A stretch of DNA of 64,000 nucleotides, taken from assembly GCF_025567165.1 (NCBI RefSeq), contig NZ_JAOQKC010000016.1, forward strand, positions 10,425-74,424. Direction: 5' to 3'. This stretch comes from Laedolimicola ammoniilytica. Its GTDB lineage: Bacteria; Bacillota; Clostridia; Lachnospirales; Lachnospiraceae. Shown piece by piece: positions 33,721 to 43,155 of the stretch; positions within the stretch are counted from its first letter, which is position 1; each line of letters begins with the position of its first letter. The notes beneath the pieces were generated by a model. The model did no database searches. It had not been told where the DNA came from and saw only the letters and a program-made list of their open reading frames with translations. Both the position numbers and the translations under genes were made by a program.

Positions 33721-35277
33721 ATGTTAAAGAAATATAATCAGGCAATACAGAAATTCGGAAGAACCTTGTTATTGCCAATTGGCGTTATGGCGCCAGTAGG
33801 TATGGTATTGGGAATTACGGGAGCTCTTGTACAAAGCTATATGATAGCAAGATTTCCATTTTTAGGGACTCCGGTTGTCAACACGATCTTAGTAAGTATC
33901 AGAACAATTGCAAGTATTATCTTTGATAATATCCCGTTGCTGTTTGCGATGGGCGTCGCATATGGAATGAGTAAGAAAGACAAGGGAATTGCAACATTTG
34001 CCTCTGTTATTGGTTATCTGGTTATGCTGATTGCCATGAATGTGTGGTTGAAGGTAACGGGCAATCTGGCAGATCCGGAAACGATGAGTCAGGTAGGACA
34101 GATTCAAATCCTTGGAATTCAGACGTTAAATATAAACGCGCTGGGCGGAATCGTCGCAGGTCTGATAGCGGCATGGGCTACCGACAAGTTTTATAATCTT
34201 GAGTTACCGGTTGCATTCGCATTTTTTGCGGGTAAAAAATCAGTCTCTATTATCTGTATTCTGCTGATGTCAGCATTTGGTCTGACGGTTCCGTTTGTGT
34301 GGCAGTTCTTTGTAAAGGGACTTACTAAATTATCCGTTATATTTCTGTCTCCGGTAGGACCATTTTTTACAGCAGCAGGGGAAAGGGTATTTATTCCCTT
34401 TGGTCTTCATCATTTATGGAATTCTCTGTTCCGTTTCACGGAAGCTGGAGGAAGTTATGTGATTAACGGTGAAACATATGTAGGCGTGGTTCCGGCCATG
34501 AATGAGATTTTGTTTAATCTTGGACCGTCCAGTGAATATTGGTCCATGATGCCAAAACTGACCAGATTTATGGCACAGCAGCAGATGCTGTGTACAATGT
34601 TTGCATTTCCGGCGATTGCGCTTGCTATGTATCAGACAGCCTATAAGAAAAATAAACCGCTGGTAAAATCATTGATGATCACCTGTGTAGTTACTGCGCT
34701 GTTGGGAAATGTTACGGAACCGTTGGAGTTCTCTTTTGTATTCATTTCTCCAATTCTGTATGTTATTTATGCTTGTATCATAGGAATCGGAGCAGTTGCT
34801 TTGAGCTTTGCCCATGTTGCGATTGGATATATCCGTGGCACCATTTTTGACTTTGCAATTTTTGGTTTATTGTATGAAAAAACAAACTGGATATTCTTTG
34901 TCCTGATCGGTCTTGTCGTGTCAGTTGTAACCTATCTGGTATTTAAATGGTTTATCTTGAAATTCGACATAAAAACGCCGGGACGTGAGGACGCTCCATC
35001 TTTGGACAATACGCTGATTAAAGAAAAGAAGTATGACAAAATTGCGGAGATAGTTATTGAAGCGCTCGGTGGAAAAGAAAATATCAAAAATGTAGATAAT
35101 TGTATCACCCGATTGAGAATTGACGTGGAAGATATTAAGAAAATTGATAAGAAAAAGCTGAGTGAATCAGGCTGCTCAGGCGTATTTTTCCCGGCTCCGC
35201 AGCATATTCATATTGTGTTTGGTCCATTGGTTGAGTTTGTAAGAAATGCAGTAGATGACAGATTGGAGATAAGATAG
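33721..35277 (+). CDS. PTS transporter EIICB, glucose/maltose family
   Basis: 518 aa. An N-terminal EIIC membrane domain with about ten helices (RTLLLPIGVMAPVGMVLGITGAL, PFGLHHLWNSLFRF) is followed by a C-terminal EIIB domain with the phosphorylatable Cys in NVDNCITRLRIDVED near residue 461. No EIIA domain is attached, so a separate EIIA-Glc-type protein must donate phosphate. Paired with a GH4 enzyme 2 nt downstream, it probably imports and phosphorylates maltose or another alpha-glucoside. Confidence 0.92.
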   Translation: MLKKYNQAIQKFGRTLLLPIGVMAPVGMVLGITGALVQSYMIARFPFLGTPVVNTILVSIRTIASIIFDNIPLLFAMGVAYGMSKKDKGIATFASVIGYLVMLIAMNVWLKVTGNLADPETMSQVGQIQILGIQTLNINALGGIVAGLIAAWATDKFYNLELPVAFAFFAGKKSVSIICILLMSAFGLTVPFVWQFFVKGLTKLSVIFLSPVGPFFTAAGERVFIPFGLHHLWNSLFRFTEAGGSYVINGETYVGVVPAMNEILFNLGPSSEYWSMMPKLTRFMAQQQMLCTMFAFPAIALAMYQTAYKKNKPLVKSLMITCVVTALLGNVTEPLEFSFVFISPILYVIYACIIGIGAVALSFAHVAIGYIRGTIFDFAIFGLLYEKTNWIFFVLIGLVVSVVTYLVFKWFILKFDIKTPGREDAPSLDNTLIKEKKYDKIAEIVIEALGGKENIKNVDNCITRLRIDVEDIKKIDKKKLSESGCSGVFFPAPQHIHIVFGPLVEFVRNAVDDRLEIR

Positions 35278-35279
35278 AA

Positions 35280-36611
35280 ATGACAATGAACAGAAAAAAA
35301 CATATCATTACGATTGCGGGAGCAGGCAGCGCCAGAGTGCCGGCTCTGGTAGGCAATCTGATTGAGATGAAAGAACGTTTTCCGCTTACGAAAATCATAT
35401 TTTACGATATTGATAATGAACGTATGGGAAAAATGCAGGCATATGACGAACTGGTTCTCAAAACTTATTATCCGGAAGTAGAGGTTGTATTTACTACAGA
35501 TATGGATGTTGCGTATTGTCATACCGACTTTGTGTTTTGTCAGATGAGGGTCGGAAAAGGCAAAATGAGAAGCTATGATGAAAAAATGCCTTTAAAATAC
35601 GGACTGGTAGGACAGGAAACCTGCGGACCGGGAGGATTTTCCTACGGGATGCGCTCTCTGGGAGCCATGAAGGAAATGGTGGAAAAGGTTCGTTCTTATT
35701 CGAAAGATACCTGGATTCTGAATTATACAAATCCGGCAGCTATTGTAGCGCTTGGATTGGATCGGTTATTTCCGGATGATAAACGAATTTTAAATTTATG
35801 TGATCAGCCATTTTCTCTGATGAAGTCTTTTGCAAAAATCCTGGGGATTCCGCAGGAAACATTAAGGGCAAGATATTTTGGATTGAATCATTTTGGCTGG
35901 TTTACAGATTTATTTGATACAGCAGGAAATAATTATTTTGATCAGTTGCGGGATTATCTGAAAAATCATGATTTTAAGCCATTTAATGCGGAGCAGAGAT
36001 CAAAATCCTGGCTGGATACATATGTAAGAGTTAACAAGTATATGCAGTACTTTGATGAGTACATTCCGACCACATATTTACAGTATTATTTCTTCCCGGA
36101 TGAAATTGTGCAGGAAAGTAATCCACAGTATACCAGAGTGGATGAAGCGCGGGACAGTCGAGAGAAAGAAGTATTTGAGGTTTGCGGACAGGCCGTCGGA
36201 CGAGATACAATGGACGGAATTACCATGCTTACCAATGGGGTCTTTGGTAAACTGATGGTAGAAGTGGCGGAATCCATAGCATACGATCTCCATAATGAGT
36301 TTATTGTTCTGGTAAAAAATAACGGCATTATTCCTAATTTTGAAAAGGACGCAATTGTAGAAGTTGCAGGAACAATCGGGAAAAATGGAGCAGAAGGTTA
36401 TTACTTTGGAAACATCGACATGTTTTACAAAGGCCTGATGGAAAATCAATACGCATATGAGAGCTTGACGGTAGACGCGTTTATTGAGCAGGACTATAAA
36501 AAGGCGCTGGAAGCTCTGACGTTAAACAGAACAGTTATTGATCCGGAAAAAGCAAAAGCCATCTTAGATGATTTTCAGTTGGTTTCAAAAGATTATTGGG
36601 TATTAAAGTAG
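35280..36611 (+). CDS. GH4 6-phospho-alpha-glucosidase
   Basis: 443 aa NAD- and metal-dependent glycosidase that splits the phosphorylated disaccharide delivered by the PTS. It has the N-terminal Rossmann motif ITIAGAGSARVPAL, NYTNPAAIV, the metal/substrate motif LNLCDQP and the catalytic region GLNHFGWFTD. The CDxP form is the one found in alpha-type GlvA/MalH enzymes, while beta-type GH4 enzymes usually have CNxP; specificity is inferred from this. ATG 35280 is 11 nt behind GGAG; an ATG at 35286 is possible. Confidence 0.88.
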   Translation: MTMNRKKHIITIAGAGSARVPALVGNLIEMKERFPLTKIIFYDIDNERMGKMQAYDELVLKTYYPEVEVVFTTDMDVAYCHTDFVFCQMRVGKGKMRSYDEKMPLKYGLVGQETCGPGGFSYGMRSLGAMKEMVEKVRSYSKDTWILNYTNPAAIVALGLDRLFPDDKRILNLCDQPFSLMKSFAKILGIPQETLRARYFGLNHFGWFTDLFDTAGNNYFDQLRDYLKNHDFKPFNAEQRSKSWLDTYVRVNKYMQYFDEYIPTTYLQYYFFPDEIVQESNPQYTRVDEARDSREKEVFEVCGQAVGRDTMDGITMLTNGVFGKLMVEVAESIAYDLHNEFIVLVKNNGIIPNFEKDAIVEVAGTIGKNGAEGYYFGNIDMFYKGLMENQYAYESLTVDAFIEQDYKKALEALTLNRTVIDPEKAKAILDDFQLVSKDYWVLK

Positions 36612-36618
36612 AATCGCG

Positions 36619-36659
36619 AAAAGCCATGATGAGAAAATAGTTTCATTATGGCTTTTTTT
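36619..36659 (+). terminator. Terminator of the PTS-GH4 operon
   Basis: AAAAGCCATGATGA (36619-36632) pairs with TTCATTATGGCTTTT (36642-36656), followed by more T residues. Confidence 0.82.
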
Positions 36660-36706
36660 ACATTTCTTTGCATATATTATAGAAAAAATTCATACAGGAA
36701 ACCATT

Positions 36707-37969
36707 ATGCAAAATTTTAGAGTAAAAGCCATGCAGTCCGACCTGCCGGACTACGGGAAGCTGCAGATTCATATTACTTCCGCCCTAGGCGCGCATCCGA
36801 TTCCGGGGGCGAAGGTGGCTATCTCTTATACCGGAGAGCCGGATCAGACCATGGAGGAGCTGACGACCAACAGTTCCGGGCAGACCGATGAGGTGGAGCT
36901 GGCCGCGCCGCCGCTGGAGTACAGTGTGGAGCCAAGCGAGCCCCAGCCCTACTCGGAATATACCCTGTCGGTGACCGCACCGGGGTATGAGCCGGTGGAG
37001 ATCGCAGGAACTGAGATTCTGCCGGAGGTGACGGCCATTCAGGAGATTCGGATGCAGCCCCGGCAGGGAGAAGAGTATGAGCGCTATGTCATCGGAGCTC
37101 ATACCCTGTTCGGGAATTATCCGCCGAAGATCGCGGAGGCGGAGATTAAGCCGGTGGGCGAGAGCGGGGAGATTGTCCTGAGCCGTGTGGTGGTGCCGGA
37201 GTACGTCATCGTCCATGACGGCGCGCCCTCGGACAGCTCCGCGTCAGACTACTGGGTCCGCTACCGGGATTACATCAAAAATGTGGCCTGCAGCGAAATC
37301 TACGCCACCTGGACCGACGCGGCCATCCGCGCCAATGTGCTGGCAATTATGTCCTTTACGCTTAACCGGGTGTATACCGAGTGGTATAGAAACAAGGGCT
37401 ACGACTTTACGATTACCTCGTCCACAGCATTCGACCACAAATGGATCCATAACCGAAACATTTTTGAAAACATCTCTCTGATCGTTGATGAGCTCTTCGC
37501 GGACTATCTGTCCCGGCCCAATGTGAAGCAGCCCATCCTGACCCAATACTGCGATGGCCGACGGGTGAACTGTCCCAACTGGATGAGTCAGTGGGGAAGT
37601 CAGTCTCTGGGCGAGCAGGGCTATATGGCCATTGAGATTCTGCGGAATTATTACGGGGAGTCCATGTATATCAATACAGCGGAGGAGATCTCTGGCGTGC
37701 CGTATTCCTGGCCCGGCTACGAGCTGACGGAGGGAGCTTCCGGGCAGAAGGTACTGCAGCTACAGGAGCAGTTAAACCGGATTGCGCGGAACTATCCGGC
37801 GATTCCGACCGTCTCCGAGGATGGTATCTACGGCCCGGCCACGGCGGAGAGCGTGCGGACGTTTCAGTCTATCTTTGGATTGCCCCAGACCGGGGTGGTG
37901 GATTATCGGACCTGGTATAAGATTTCGGAGATCTATGTAGGCGTGTCCAGAATCGCGGAGCTGAATTAG
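36707..37969 (+). CDS. SpoIID-like protein with C-terminal peptidoglycan-binding domain
   Basis: 420 aa without a signal peptide. Residues about 15-115 are a carboxypeptidase-regulatory-like beta domain (GAKVAISYTGEPDQ, YTLSVTAPGYEPVEI). The middle resembles SpoIID-type amidase enhancers (YIKNVACSEIYATWTDAAIRANVLAIMSF-like helix). Residues about 345-415 form a PG_binding_1 domain (GQKVLQLQEQLNRI, EDGIYGPATAESVRTFQ). Probably acts on spore or vegetative peptidoglycan. The start has only a weak ribosome binding site (CAGGAAAC). Confidence 0.75.
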   Translation: MQNFRVKAMQSDLPDYGKLQIHITSALGAHPIPGAKVAISYTGEPDQTMEELTTNSSGQTDEVELAAPPLEYSVEPSEPQPYSEYTLSVTAPGYEPVEIAGTEILPEVTAIQEIRMQPRQGEEYERYVIGAHTLFGNYPPKIAEAEIKPVGESGEIVLSRVVVPEYVIVHDGAPSDSSASDYWVRYRDYIKNVACSEIYATWTDAAIRANVLAIMSFTLNRVYTEWYRNKGYDFTITSSTAFDHKWIHNRNIFENISLIVDELFADYLSRPNVKQPILTQYCDGRRVNCPNWMSQWGSQSLGEQGYMAIEILRNYYGESMYINTAEEISGVPYSWPGYELTEGASGQKVLQLQEQLNRIARNYPAIPTVSEDGIYGPATAESVRTFQSIFGLPQTGVVDYRTWYKISEIYVGVSRIAELN

Positions 37970-37983
37970 AACAGATTAAAAAG

Positions 37984-38032
37984 TACCGGCATTCAGGGAA
38001 TGAATAACAACTCTCTGAATACCGGTATTTTC
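37984..38032 (+). terminator. Intrinsic terminator
   Basis: TACCGGCATTCAGGGA (37984-37999) pairs with the complementary arm ending CCGGTA at 38027, followed by TTTT. Confidence 0.8.
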
Positions 38033-38098
38033 GCTTTACAAAAGAAAAACAATTCTATTATAATAGGGAAAATGATTGGAAAGCGGGGAAAGAAATTT

Positions 38099-38869
38099 AT
38101 GCGTTTTCGTCCATGTATCGATATCCACAATGGCCAGGTCAAGCAGATCGTGGGAGGCAGCCTGACTGATAAAAATGATTTCGCCAGGGAAAATTTTGTG
38201 TCGGAGCAGGATGCGGCCTGGTACGCGAAGCTTTATCAGGAAGACGGCCTGAAAGGAGGCCATGTGATTCTGCTGAACGGCGCGGATTCTCCTTATTATG
38301 AGGCCACGAAAGCGCAGGCGTTGAAAGCCTTAAAGGCCTACCCGGGGGGCCTTCAGATCGGCGGCGGCATCCATCCGGAAAACGCGGCGGAATATCTGGA
38401 CGCCGGAGCCAGCCAGGTCATCGTGACCTCTTATGTCTTCAAAAACGGCCGGATCCAGTATGAGAATCTGGGAAAAATGCTTGCAGCTGTGGGCCGCGAC
38501 CGCCTGGTGCTGGACTTGAGCTGCCGCAAAAAGGGCGGCGCGTACTACATCGTCACCGACCGCTGGCAGAAATTTACAGACGTCCGGGTGACGCCCGCCC
38601 TTCTGGATGAATTGTCCGGGAAATGCAGCGAATTTTTAATCCACGCCGTGGACGTGGAGGGCAAAGCTTCAGGGATCGAAAAAGAACTGGCAGCCATGCT
38701 CGGCGACTGGGCCGGAATTCCCGTAACCTATGCGGGCGGCGTGGGCAGCCTGGAGGATGTGGAGGCGCTTCGCACCCTCGGAAAGGGCCGCCTGGACGTG
38801 ACCATCGGAAGCGCTTTAGATCTTTTTGGCGGTTGTATCCCGTACCGAAATGTGGTATACTTGCGTTAG
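38099..38869 (+). CDS. hisA: HisA-type ProFAR isomerase (eukaryotic-like HisA)
   Basis: 256 aa. Catalyses the Amadori rearrangement of ProFAR to PRFAR in histidine synthesis. The start MRFRPCIDIHNGQVKQIVGGSL and the C-terminal YAGGVGSLEDVEAL are typical of the HIS6/TIGR02129-like branch of HisA, which is longer and diverged from the usual bacterial HisA. It stands alone, away from other his genes. ATG 38099 follows GGGGAAAG. A TATAAT at 38059-38064 is the probable -10. It is followed closely by hpf. Confidence 0.85.
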   Translation: MRFRPCIDIHNGQVKQIVGGSLTDKNDFARENFVSEQDAAWYAKLYQEDGLKGGHVILLNGADSPYYEATKAQALKALKAYPGGLQIGGGIHPENAAEYLDAGASQVIVTSYVFKNGRIQYENLGKMLAAVGRDRLVLDLSCRKKGGAYYIVTDRWQKFTDVRVTPALLDELSGKCSEFLIHAVDVEGKASGIEKELAAMLGDWAGIPVTYAGGVGSLEDVEALRTLGKGRLDVTIGSALDLFGGCIPYRNVVYLR

Positions 38870-38906
38870 AGAGAGATCTCGAAATACCCGTAAAGGAGTT
38901 GATTTT

Positions 38907-39431
38907 ATGCGTTATGTAATCAGCGGCAAAAATATCGATGTGACAGAGGGGCTCCGTACAGCGATCACGGACAAGCTCGGAAAGTTAGAGCGCTATTTTA
39001 CTCCGGACACGGAAGTACATGTTACTTTAAGTGTCGAGAAAGAAAGACAGAAGATTGAGGTAACCATTCCTGTAAAGGGAACCGTCATTCGTTCCGAGCA
39101 GGTAAGCAACGATATGTACGTATCTATCGATCTGGTGGAGGAAGTTATCGAGCGTCAGCTCCGCAAGTACAAGAACAAGATCGTACAGCGCGAGCAGGGA
39201 GCCGGAAGCTTCCGTCAGGAGTTTATCGACAAAGAGGCAGAGGATGAGGAGGTTCGCATCATCCGTACCAAGCAGTTCGACATGAAGCCCATGTATCCCG
39301 AGGACGCATGCGTGCAGATGGAGATGCTGGGCCACAGCTTCTATGTATTTGTAAATGCGGAGACCGAGCAGATCAACGTGGTTTACAAGAGAAAGGGCAA
39401 TACCTACGGACTCATTGAGCCGGAACATTAA
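38907..39431 (+). CDS. hpf: Ribosome hibernation promoting factor, long form
   Basis: 174 aa. The N-terminal ribosome-binding domain (residues 1-100, YVISGKNIDVTEGLR...) binds at the decoding centre. The C-terminal dimerisation domain (about 120-174, MKPMYPEDACVQMEMLGHSFYVF) allows formation of 100S ribosomes. The ATG at 38907 follows AAAGGAG; the frame open from 38826 overlaps hisA. A strong terminator follows. It is adjacent to secA, a common neighbour in Firmicutes. Confidence 0.95.
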   Translation: MRYVISGKNIDVTEGLRTAITDKLGKLERYFTPDTEVHVTLSVEKERQKIEVTIPVKGTVIRSEQVSNDMYVSIDLVEEVIERQLRKYKNKIVQREQGAGSFRQEFIDKEAEDEEVRIIRTKQFDMKPMYPEDACVQMEMLGHSFYVFVNAETEQINVVYKRKGNTYGLIEPEH

Positions 39432-39444
39432 AACAGGATTTTTC

Positions 39445-39475
39445 AGGGGCTGCGCGCAGGCGCAGCCCCTTTTTG
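39445..39475 (+). terminator. Intrinsic terminator of hpf
   Basis: AGGGGCTGCGC (39445-39455) pairs with GCGCAGCCCCT, followed by TTTT. Confidence 0.9.
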
Positions 39476-39492
39476 GCTGGCGGCGAAACTTC

Positions 39493-39521
39493 TTGAATAT
39501 TCTGCCGTGTAGTGTTAAAAT
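39493..39521 (+). promoter_or_regulatory. Promoter of secA
   Basis: TTGAAT (39493-39498), 17 nt, TAAAAT (39516-39521) with TGT directly before the -10. Confidence 0.75.
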
Positions 39522-39573
39522 GATAAACAGAGTATTGTCTGAAATATCAGAAACTTAAGATTGGAGTTAGCAG

Positions 39574-42147
39574 ATGAATTTATTTACAAAAATGTTTGGT
39601 ACTCACAGCGAGCGTGAATTAAAGCTGATTTATCCGCTGGTAGACAAGATCGAAGCACTCCGCCCGGAGATGCAGAAGCTGTCTGACGAGGAACTGAAAG
39701 GCAAGACAAAAGAATTCAGACAGCGTCTGGCGGATGGCGAGACCCTGGATGATTTACTGGTAGAGGCTTTCGCGGCAGTCCGCGAGGCTGCGAAACGAGT
39801 GCTTGGCATGGAGCATTATCGGGTACAGCTCATCGGTGGTATTATCCTCCATCAGGGACGTATCGCCGAGATGAAGACTGGTGAAGGTAAGACCCTGGTG
39901 TCTACTCTCCCGGCATACCTGAACGCACTGGAAGGCAAGGGTGTCCACATTGTCACGGTCAACGACTATCTGGCACACCGTGATGCCGAGTGGATGGGCA
40001 AGGTTCATGAGGCTCTGGGTCTGACCGTGGGCGTGGTACTGAACAGCAGCACGGGTGACGAGCGCCGTGCCGCTTATAACTGTGACATTACCTATGTAAC
40101 CAATAACGAGCTTGGTTTCGACTATCTGCGTGACAACATGGTCATTTACAAGGAACAGCTGGTACAGAGAGACCTGCATTACGCCATTATCGATGAGATT
40201 GACTCCATCCTCATCGACGAGGCCCGTACCCCGTTGATTATCTCCGGACAGAGCGGCAAGTCCACAAAGCTTTACGAGATCTGCGACGCGCTAGCGAAGA
40301 CCATGAAGCGTGGCGAGGCCAGCGGAGAGTTCAGCAAGATGAACGCCATCATGGGCGAGGAGATCGAGGAGACCGGTGAGTTTATCGTCAATGAGAAGGA
40401 TAAGATTGTCAATCTGACCGCCGACGGCGTGAAGCGTGTGGAGGATTATTTCCACATCGAGAACCTGGCTGACCCGGAGAACCTGGAGATTCAGCACAAT
40501 ATGATTCTGGCCCTTCGCGCCAACTATCTGATGTTCCGCGATCAGGATTACGTGGTGAAGGATGATCAGGTATTGATTGTCGATGAGTTTACCGGACGTA
40601 TCATGCCGGGCCGCCGCTATTCCGACGGACTCCATCAGGCCATTGAGGCAAAGGAGCATGTGAAGGTCAAGAGAGAGAGCAAGACTCTGGCCAATATTAC
40701 GTTCCAGAACTTCTTCAATAAATACAATAAGAAGGCCGGTATGACCGGTACCGCCCTCACTGAGGAGAAGGAGTTCCGCGAGATCTACGGTATGGACGTT
40801 ATCGAGATCCCGACCAACCGTCCGGTTATCCGAAAAGACTTGGATGATGCGGTATATAAGACCAAGAAAGAGAAGTTCCATGCGGTGGTAGAGGAAATCG
40901 AGCGGGCCCACGCCAAGGGACAGCCGGTTCTGGTGGGTACCATTACCATCGAGACATCCGAGTACTTAAGCGGACTGCTCCGCAAAAAGGGGATCCAGCA
41001 TGAAGTCCTGAACGCCAAGTTCCATGAGCGCGAGGCTGAGATCGTAGCCCTGGCCGGTCAGCACGGCGCGGTTACCATCGCCACGAACATGGCAGGCCGT
41101 GGTACCGATATCAAGCTGGATGATGACGCGAGAGCAGCAGGAGGACTGAAAATCATCGGTACCGAGCGCCATGAGTCCCGTCGTATCGATAACCAGCTGC
41201 GCGGACGTTCCGGCCGTCAGGGAGATCCGGGAGAATCCCGCTTCTACATTTCCCTGGAGGACGATCTGATGCGTCTCTTCGGATCCGAGCGTCTCATGAG
41301 CGTGTTCAACGCCCTGGGCGTGCCGGAAAATGAGCAGATCGAGCACAAGATGCTTTCTGATGCCATCGAGAAAGCCCAGAAGAAGATTGAGAGCAATAAC
41401 TTCGGTATCCGTAAGAACTTGCTGGAGTACGACCAGGTTATGAATGAGCAGCGTGAGATCATTTACGCGGAGCGCCGCCGGGTACTGAACGGCGAGAGCA
41501 TGCGCGACGCCATCTACAAGATGCTCACTGATACCGTGGAAAATGTGGTAGACAGCCTGATTGGCGACGACCAGGATAAATCCGAGTGGGATCTTCTGGG
41601 ACTGAATGAGTCCCTGCTTCGCACGATTCCGCTTCAGACGATTACGCCGGAGCGTATCGCCGATAAGAAGAATAAGGCAGAGCTGAAGCATATGCTGAAG
41701 GAAGAGGCTGTGAAGCTCTACGAGCTGAAGGAGGCGGAGTTCCCGAATCCGGAGATGCTTCGTGAACTGGAGCGTGTATTCCTTCTGAAGGTCATCGACC
41801 GCAAGTGGATGGATCACATCGACGATATGGAGCAGCTTCGTCAGGGCATCGGTCTGCAGGCTTTTGCTCAGCGTGATCCGCTGGTAGAGTATAAGCTCAG
41901 CGGCTATGAGATGTTCTCCGCCATGACGGCCAGCATCCAGGAAGAGACCGTCCGGATTCTGCTTCATGTACGCGTGGAGGAGAAGGCCGAGCGTGAGCAG
42001 GTAGCCAAGGTAACGGGCACCAATAAGGACACCACACTGGCAGCAGCGCCCAAGAAGCGCGAGAGCGCCAAGGTCTATCCGAACGATCCCTGCCCCTGCG
42101 GAAGCGGAAAGAAGTATAAGCAGTGCTGCGGAAGAAAAGGCGCGTAA
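39574..42147 (+). CDS. secA: Preprotein translocase ATPase SecA
   Basis: 857 aa motor of the Sec pathway. Helicase-like NBD1 has the Walker A in MKTGEGKTLVS (about residues 102-112) and the Walker B-region DEIDSILIDEARTPLI near 210. NBD2 has GRGTDIKLD and QLRGRSGRQGD. The C-terminus carries the zinc-binding SEC-C motif CPCGSGKKYKQCC. Full length. ATG 39574 follows TTGGAGTTAGCAG. It has its own promoter; termination occurs in the hairpin in front of the next small gene. Confidence 0.98.
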   Translation: MNLFTKMFGTHSERELKLIYPLVDKIEALRPEMQKLSDEELKGKTKEFRQRLADGETLDDLLVEAFAAVREAAKRVLGMEHYRVQLIGGIILHQGRIAEMKTGEGKTLVSTLPAYLNALEGKGVHIVTVNDYLAHRDAEWMGKVHEALGLTVGVVLNSSTGDERRAAYNCDITYVTNNELGFDYLRDNMVIYKEQLVQRDLHYAIIDEIDSILIDEARTPLIISGQSGKSTKLYEICDALAKTMKRGEASGEFSKMNAIMGEEIEETGEFIVNEKDKIVNLTADGVKRVEDYFHIENLADPENLEIQHNMILALRANYLMFRDQDYVVKDDQVLIVDEFTGRIMPGRRYSDGLHQAIEAKEHVKVKRESKTLANITFQNFFNKYNKKAGMTGTALTEEKEFREIYGMDVIEIPTNRPVIRKDLDDAVYKTKKEKFHAVVEEIERAHAKGQPVLVGTITIETSEYLSGLLRKKGIQHEVLNAKFHEREAEIVALAGQHGAVTIATNMAGRGTDIKLDDDARAAGGLKIIGTERHESRRIDNQLRGRSGRQGDPGESRFYISLEDDLMRLFGSERLMSVFNALGVPENEQIEHKMLSDAIEKAQKKIESNNFGIRKNLLEYDQVMNEQREIIYAERRRVLNGESMRDAIYKMLTDTVENVVDSLIGDDQDKSEWDLLGLNESLLRTIPLQTITPERIADKKNKAELKHMLKEEAVKLYELKEAEFPNPEMLRELERVFLLKVIDRKWMDHIDDMEQLRQGIGLQAFAQRDPLVEYKLSGYEMFSAMTASIQEETVRILLHVRVEEKAEREQVAKVTGTNKDTTLAAAPKKRESAKVYPNDPCPCGSGKKYKQCCGRKGA

Positions 42148-42171
42148 TATCGCATAAGCTATGAAAAAATG

Positions 42172-42214
42172 GCCATACTCTTTTTAGAATAATCAGAAAG
42201 GGGTATGGTCTTTT
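42172..42214 (+). terminator. Terminator of secA overlapping the next ribosome binding site
   Basis: GCCATAC (42172-42178) pairs with GTATGGT (42202-42208), followed by CTTTTT. The same region contains AAAGGGG, the ribosome binding site of the gene at 42216, so folding could affect both termination and translation. Confidence 0.6.
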
Positions 42215-42215
42215 T

Positions 42216-42407
42216 ATGTCAAAAAAGAAAAAGCCGGATCTGAAGCACCTGGAGCCGGAAGAACAGCTGAAATACGAGATCGCCGAGGAGCTGGGACTTC
42301 TCGACAAGGTCCTGGCGGACGGCTGGAAGGCCCTGTCATCCAAGGAGACCGGACGGATCGGCGGGCTGATGACAAAAAAGAAGAAAGAACTGAACAAATC
42401 CAGGTAA
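42216..42407 (+). CDS. Small acid-soluble spore protein-like (alpha/beta type)
   Basis: 63 aa, Lys-rich. The core LKYEIAEELGLLDKVLADGW followed by SSKETGRIGGLMTKK has the two conserved SASP alpha/beta segments: the KYEIA-ELG helix with the germination-protease region, and the GRIGG-hMhK helix. Such proteins coat spore DNA. Ends are more basic than in classical SASPs, so a related DNA-binding role is possible. It supports a spore-forming host. Confidence 0.72.
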   Translation: MSKKKKPDLKHLEPEEQLKYEIAEELGLLDKVLADGWKALSSKETGRIGGLMTKKKKELNKSR

Positions 42408-42480
42408 GACGCAGCCAGCTTGCTATTTTTAACGGGGTGTATATAATGAAGAATACAAAAAACGGAATAGGAGAAAATGC

Positions 42481-42800
42481 ATGCTCCGTGTATTAGTAGC
42501 AGATGATGAGGAAAAGGCATGTCAGTTGATTTGCAAGCTGATTCACTGGGAAGAACTGGAAATGAAATCGGTGGGAACCGCATCAAATGGAATTGGAGCT
42601 CTTCAGATGATAGAAGCGGAACACCGGATCTGGTGCTGACGGATATCCGGATGCCCGGATATGATGGAATGGAGCTTTTGAAACGGGCGCGCATCCAAAA
42701 CCCGGATATGGAATTTATTATTATCAGTGGATATTCCCATTTTGAATATATGCGGTTTCACCTGGCAGTCAGCGGAGAAGCACAGGATATAGGACAATAA
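42481..42800 (+). pseudogene. Broken YesN-type response regulator receiver domain
   Basis: ATG 42481, behind AGGAGAAA, opens a receiver domain: MLRVLVADDEEKACQLI with the acidic pair, then a stop after HRIWC near 42636. The continuation is in another frame: PDLVLTDIRMPGYDGMELL (phospho-acceptor Asp) and FIIISGYSHFEY. After about 105 residues similarity ends, and no DNA-binding AraC-type domain follows. It has at least one frameshift and a large 3' deletion. It is a relic next to the glycine riboswitch. Confidence 0.75.
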
Positions 42801-42923
42801 GTAATAGCATAAGTAATAGCGCAGTATAAGTTTCAAGTAGGATATTTCCGGTAATTGAGTAAAAAAGCTTGCATGAAGGAGCTGGGACTGGTATACTTGG
42901 TTCAAATTCATAGATCCGGCAGA

Positions 42924-43101
42924 GGATAACTCTAGAGACTCCGGCTGAATAAAGCAAAAGGGGCGCCGAAGAAGCAAACTGTGGGAATTCATCATTCCGC
43001 AGTGGAAACTGGCAGGCAAAAGGAAGGTTATCCGACGGAACTCTGGAGAGAGCGAGCAATCGCCGCCTACGTGGAGATAACCAACTGGTAAAAGGACAGA
43101 G
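42924..43101 (+). promoter_or_regulatory. Tandem glycine riboswitch
   Basis: Aptamer 1 (42924-43033) is closed by P1 GGATAAC (42924-42930) with GTTATCC (43027-43033). It contains the hallmark GCGCCGAAGAAGCAAAC (from 42963) and GAAACTGGCAGGCAAAAGG (from 43004). Aptamer 2 (about 43038-43101) is closed by CTCTG (43041-43045) with CAGAG (43097-43101) and contains CTGGTAAAAGGACAGAG. The two lie in direct tandem with a short linker, as in classical gcvT switches. The 3' strand of P1 in aptamer 2 is shared with the terminator that follows, which predicts an ON switch. Confidence 0.85.
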
Positions 43102-43136
43102 AGATTGATGTACAGGCATCAGTCTCTCTATTTTTT
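43098..43136 (+). terminator. Riboswitch-controlled terminator
   Basis: AGAGAGATTGATG (43098-43110) pairs with CATCAGTCTCTCT (43117-43129), followed by ATTTTTT. Its 5' arm overlaps the last pairing strand of aptamer 2, so ligand binding should prevent termination. Confidence 0.85.
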
Positions 43137-43155
43137 ATGGAAAAGGAGAAAAGAT

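Noticed and set aside
40966..41967. 333-aa ORF antisense to secA
   Set aside because: secA motifs on the other strand are complete; no ribosome binding site or domain on this one.
42860..43140. Lysine riboswitch, because the downstream gene is of the saccharopine dehydrogenase family
   Set aside because: The GCGCCGAAG element occurs in both classes, but the second core CTGGCAGGCAAAAGG, the tandem aptamers and the short P1 stems are those of glycine switches.
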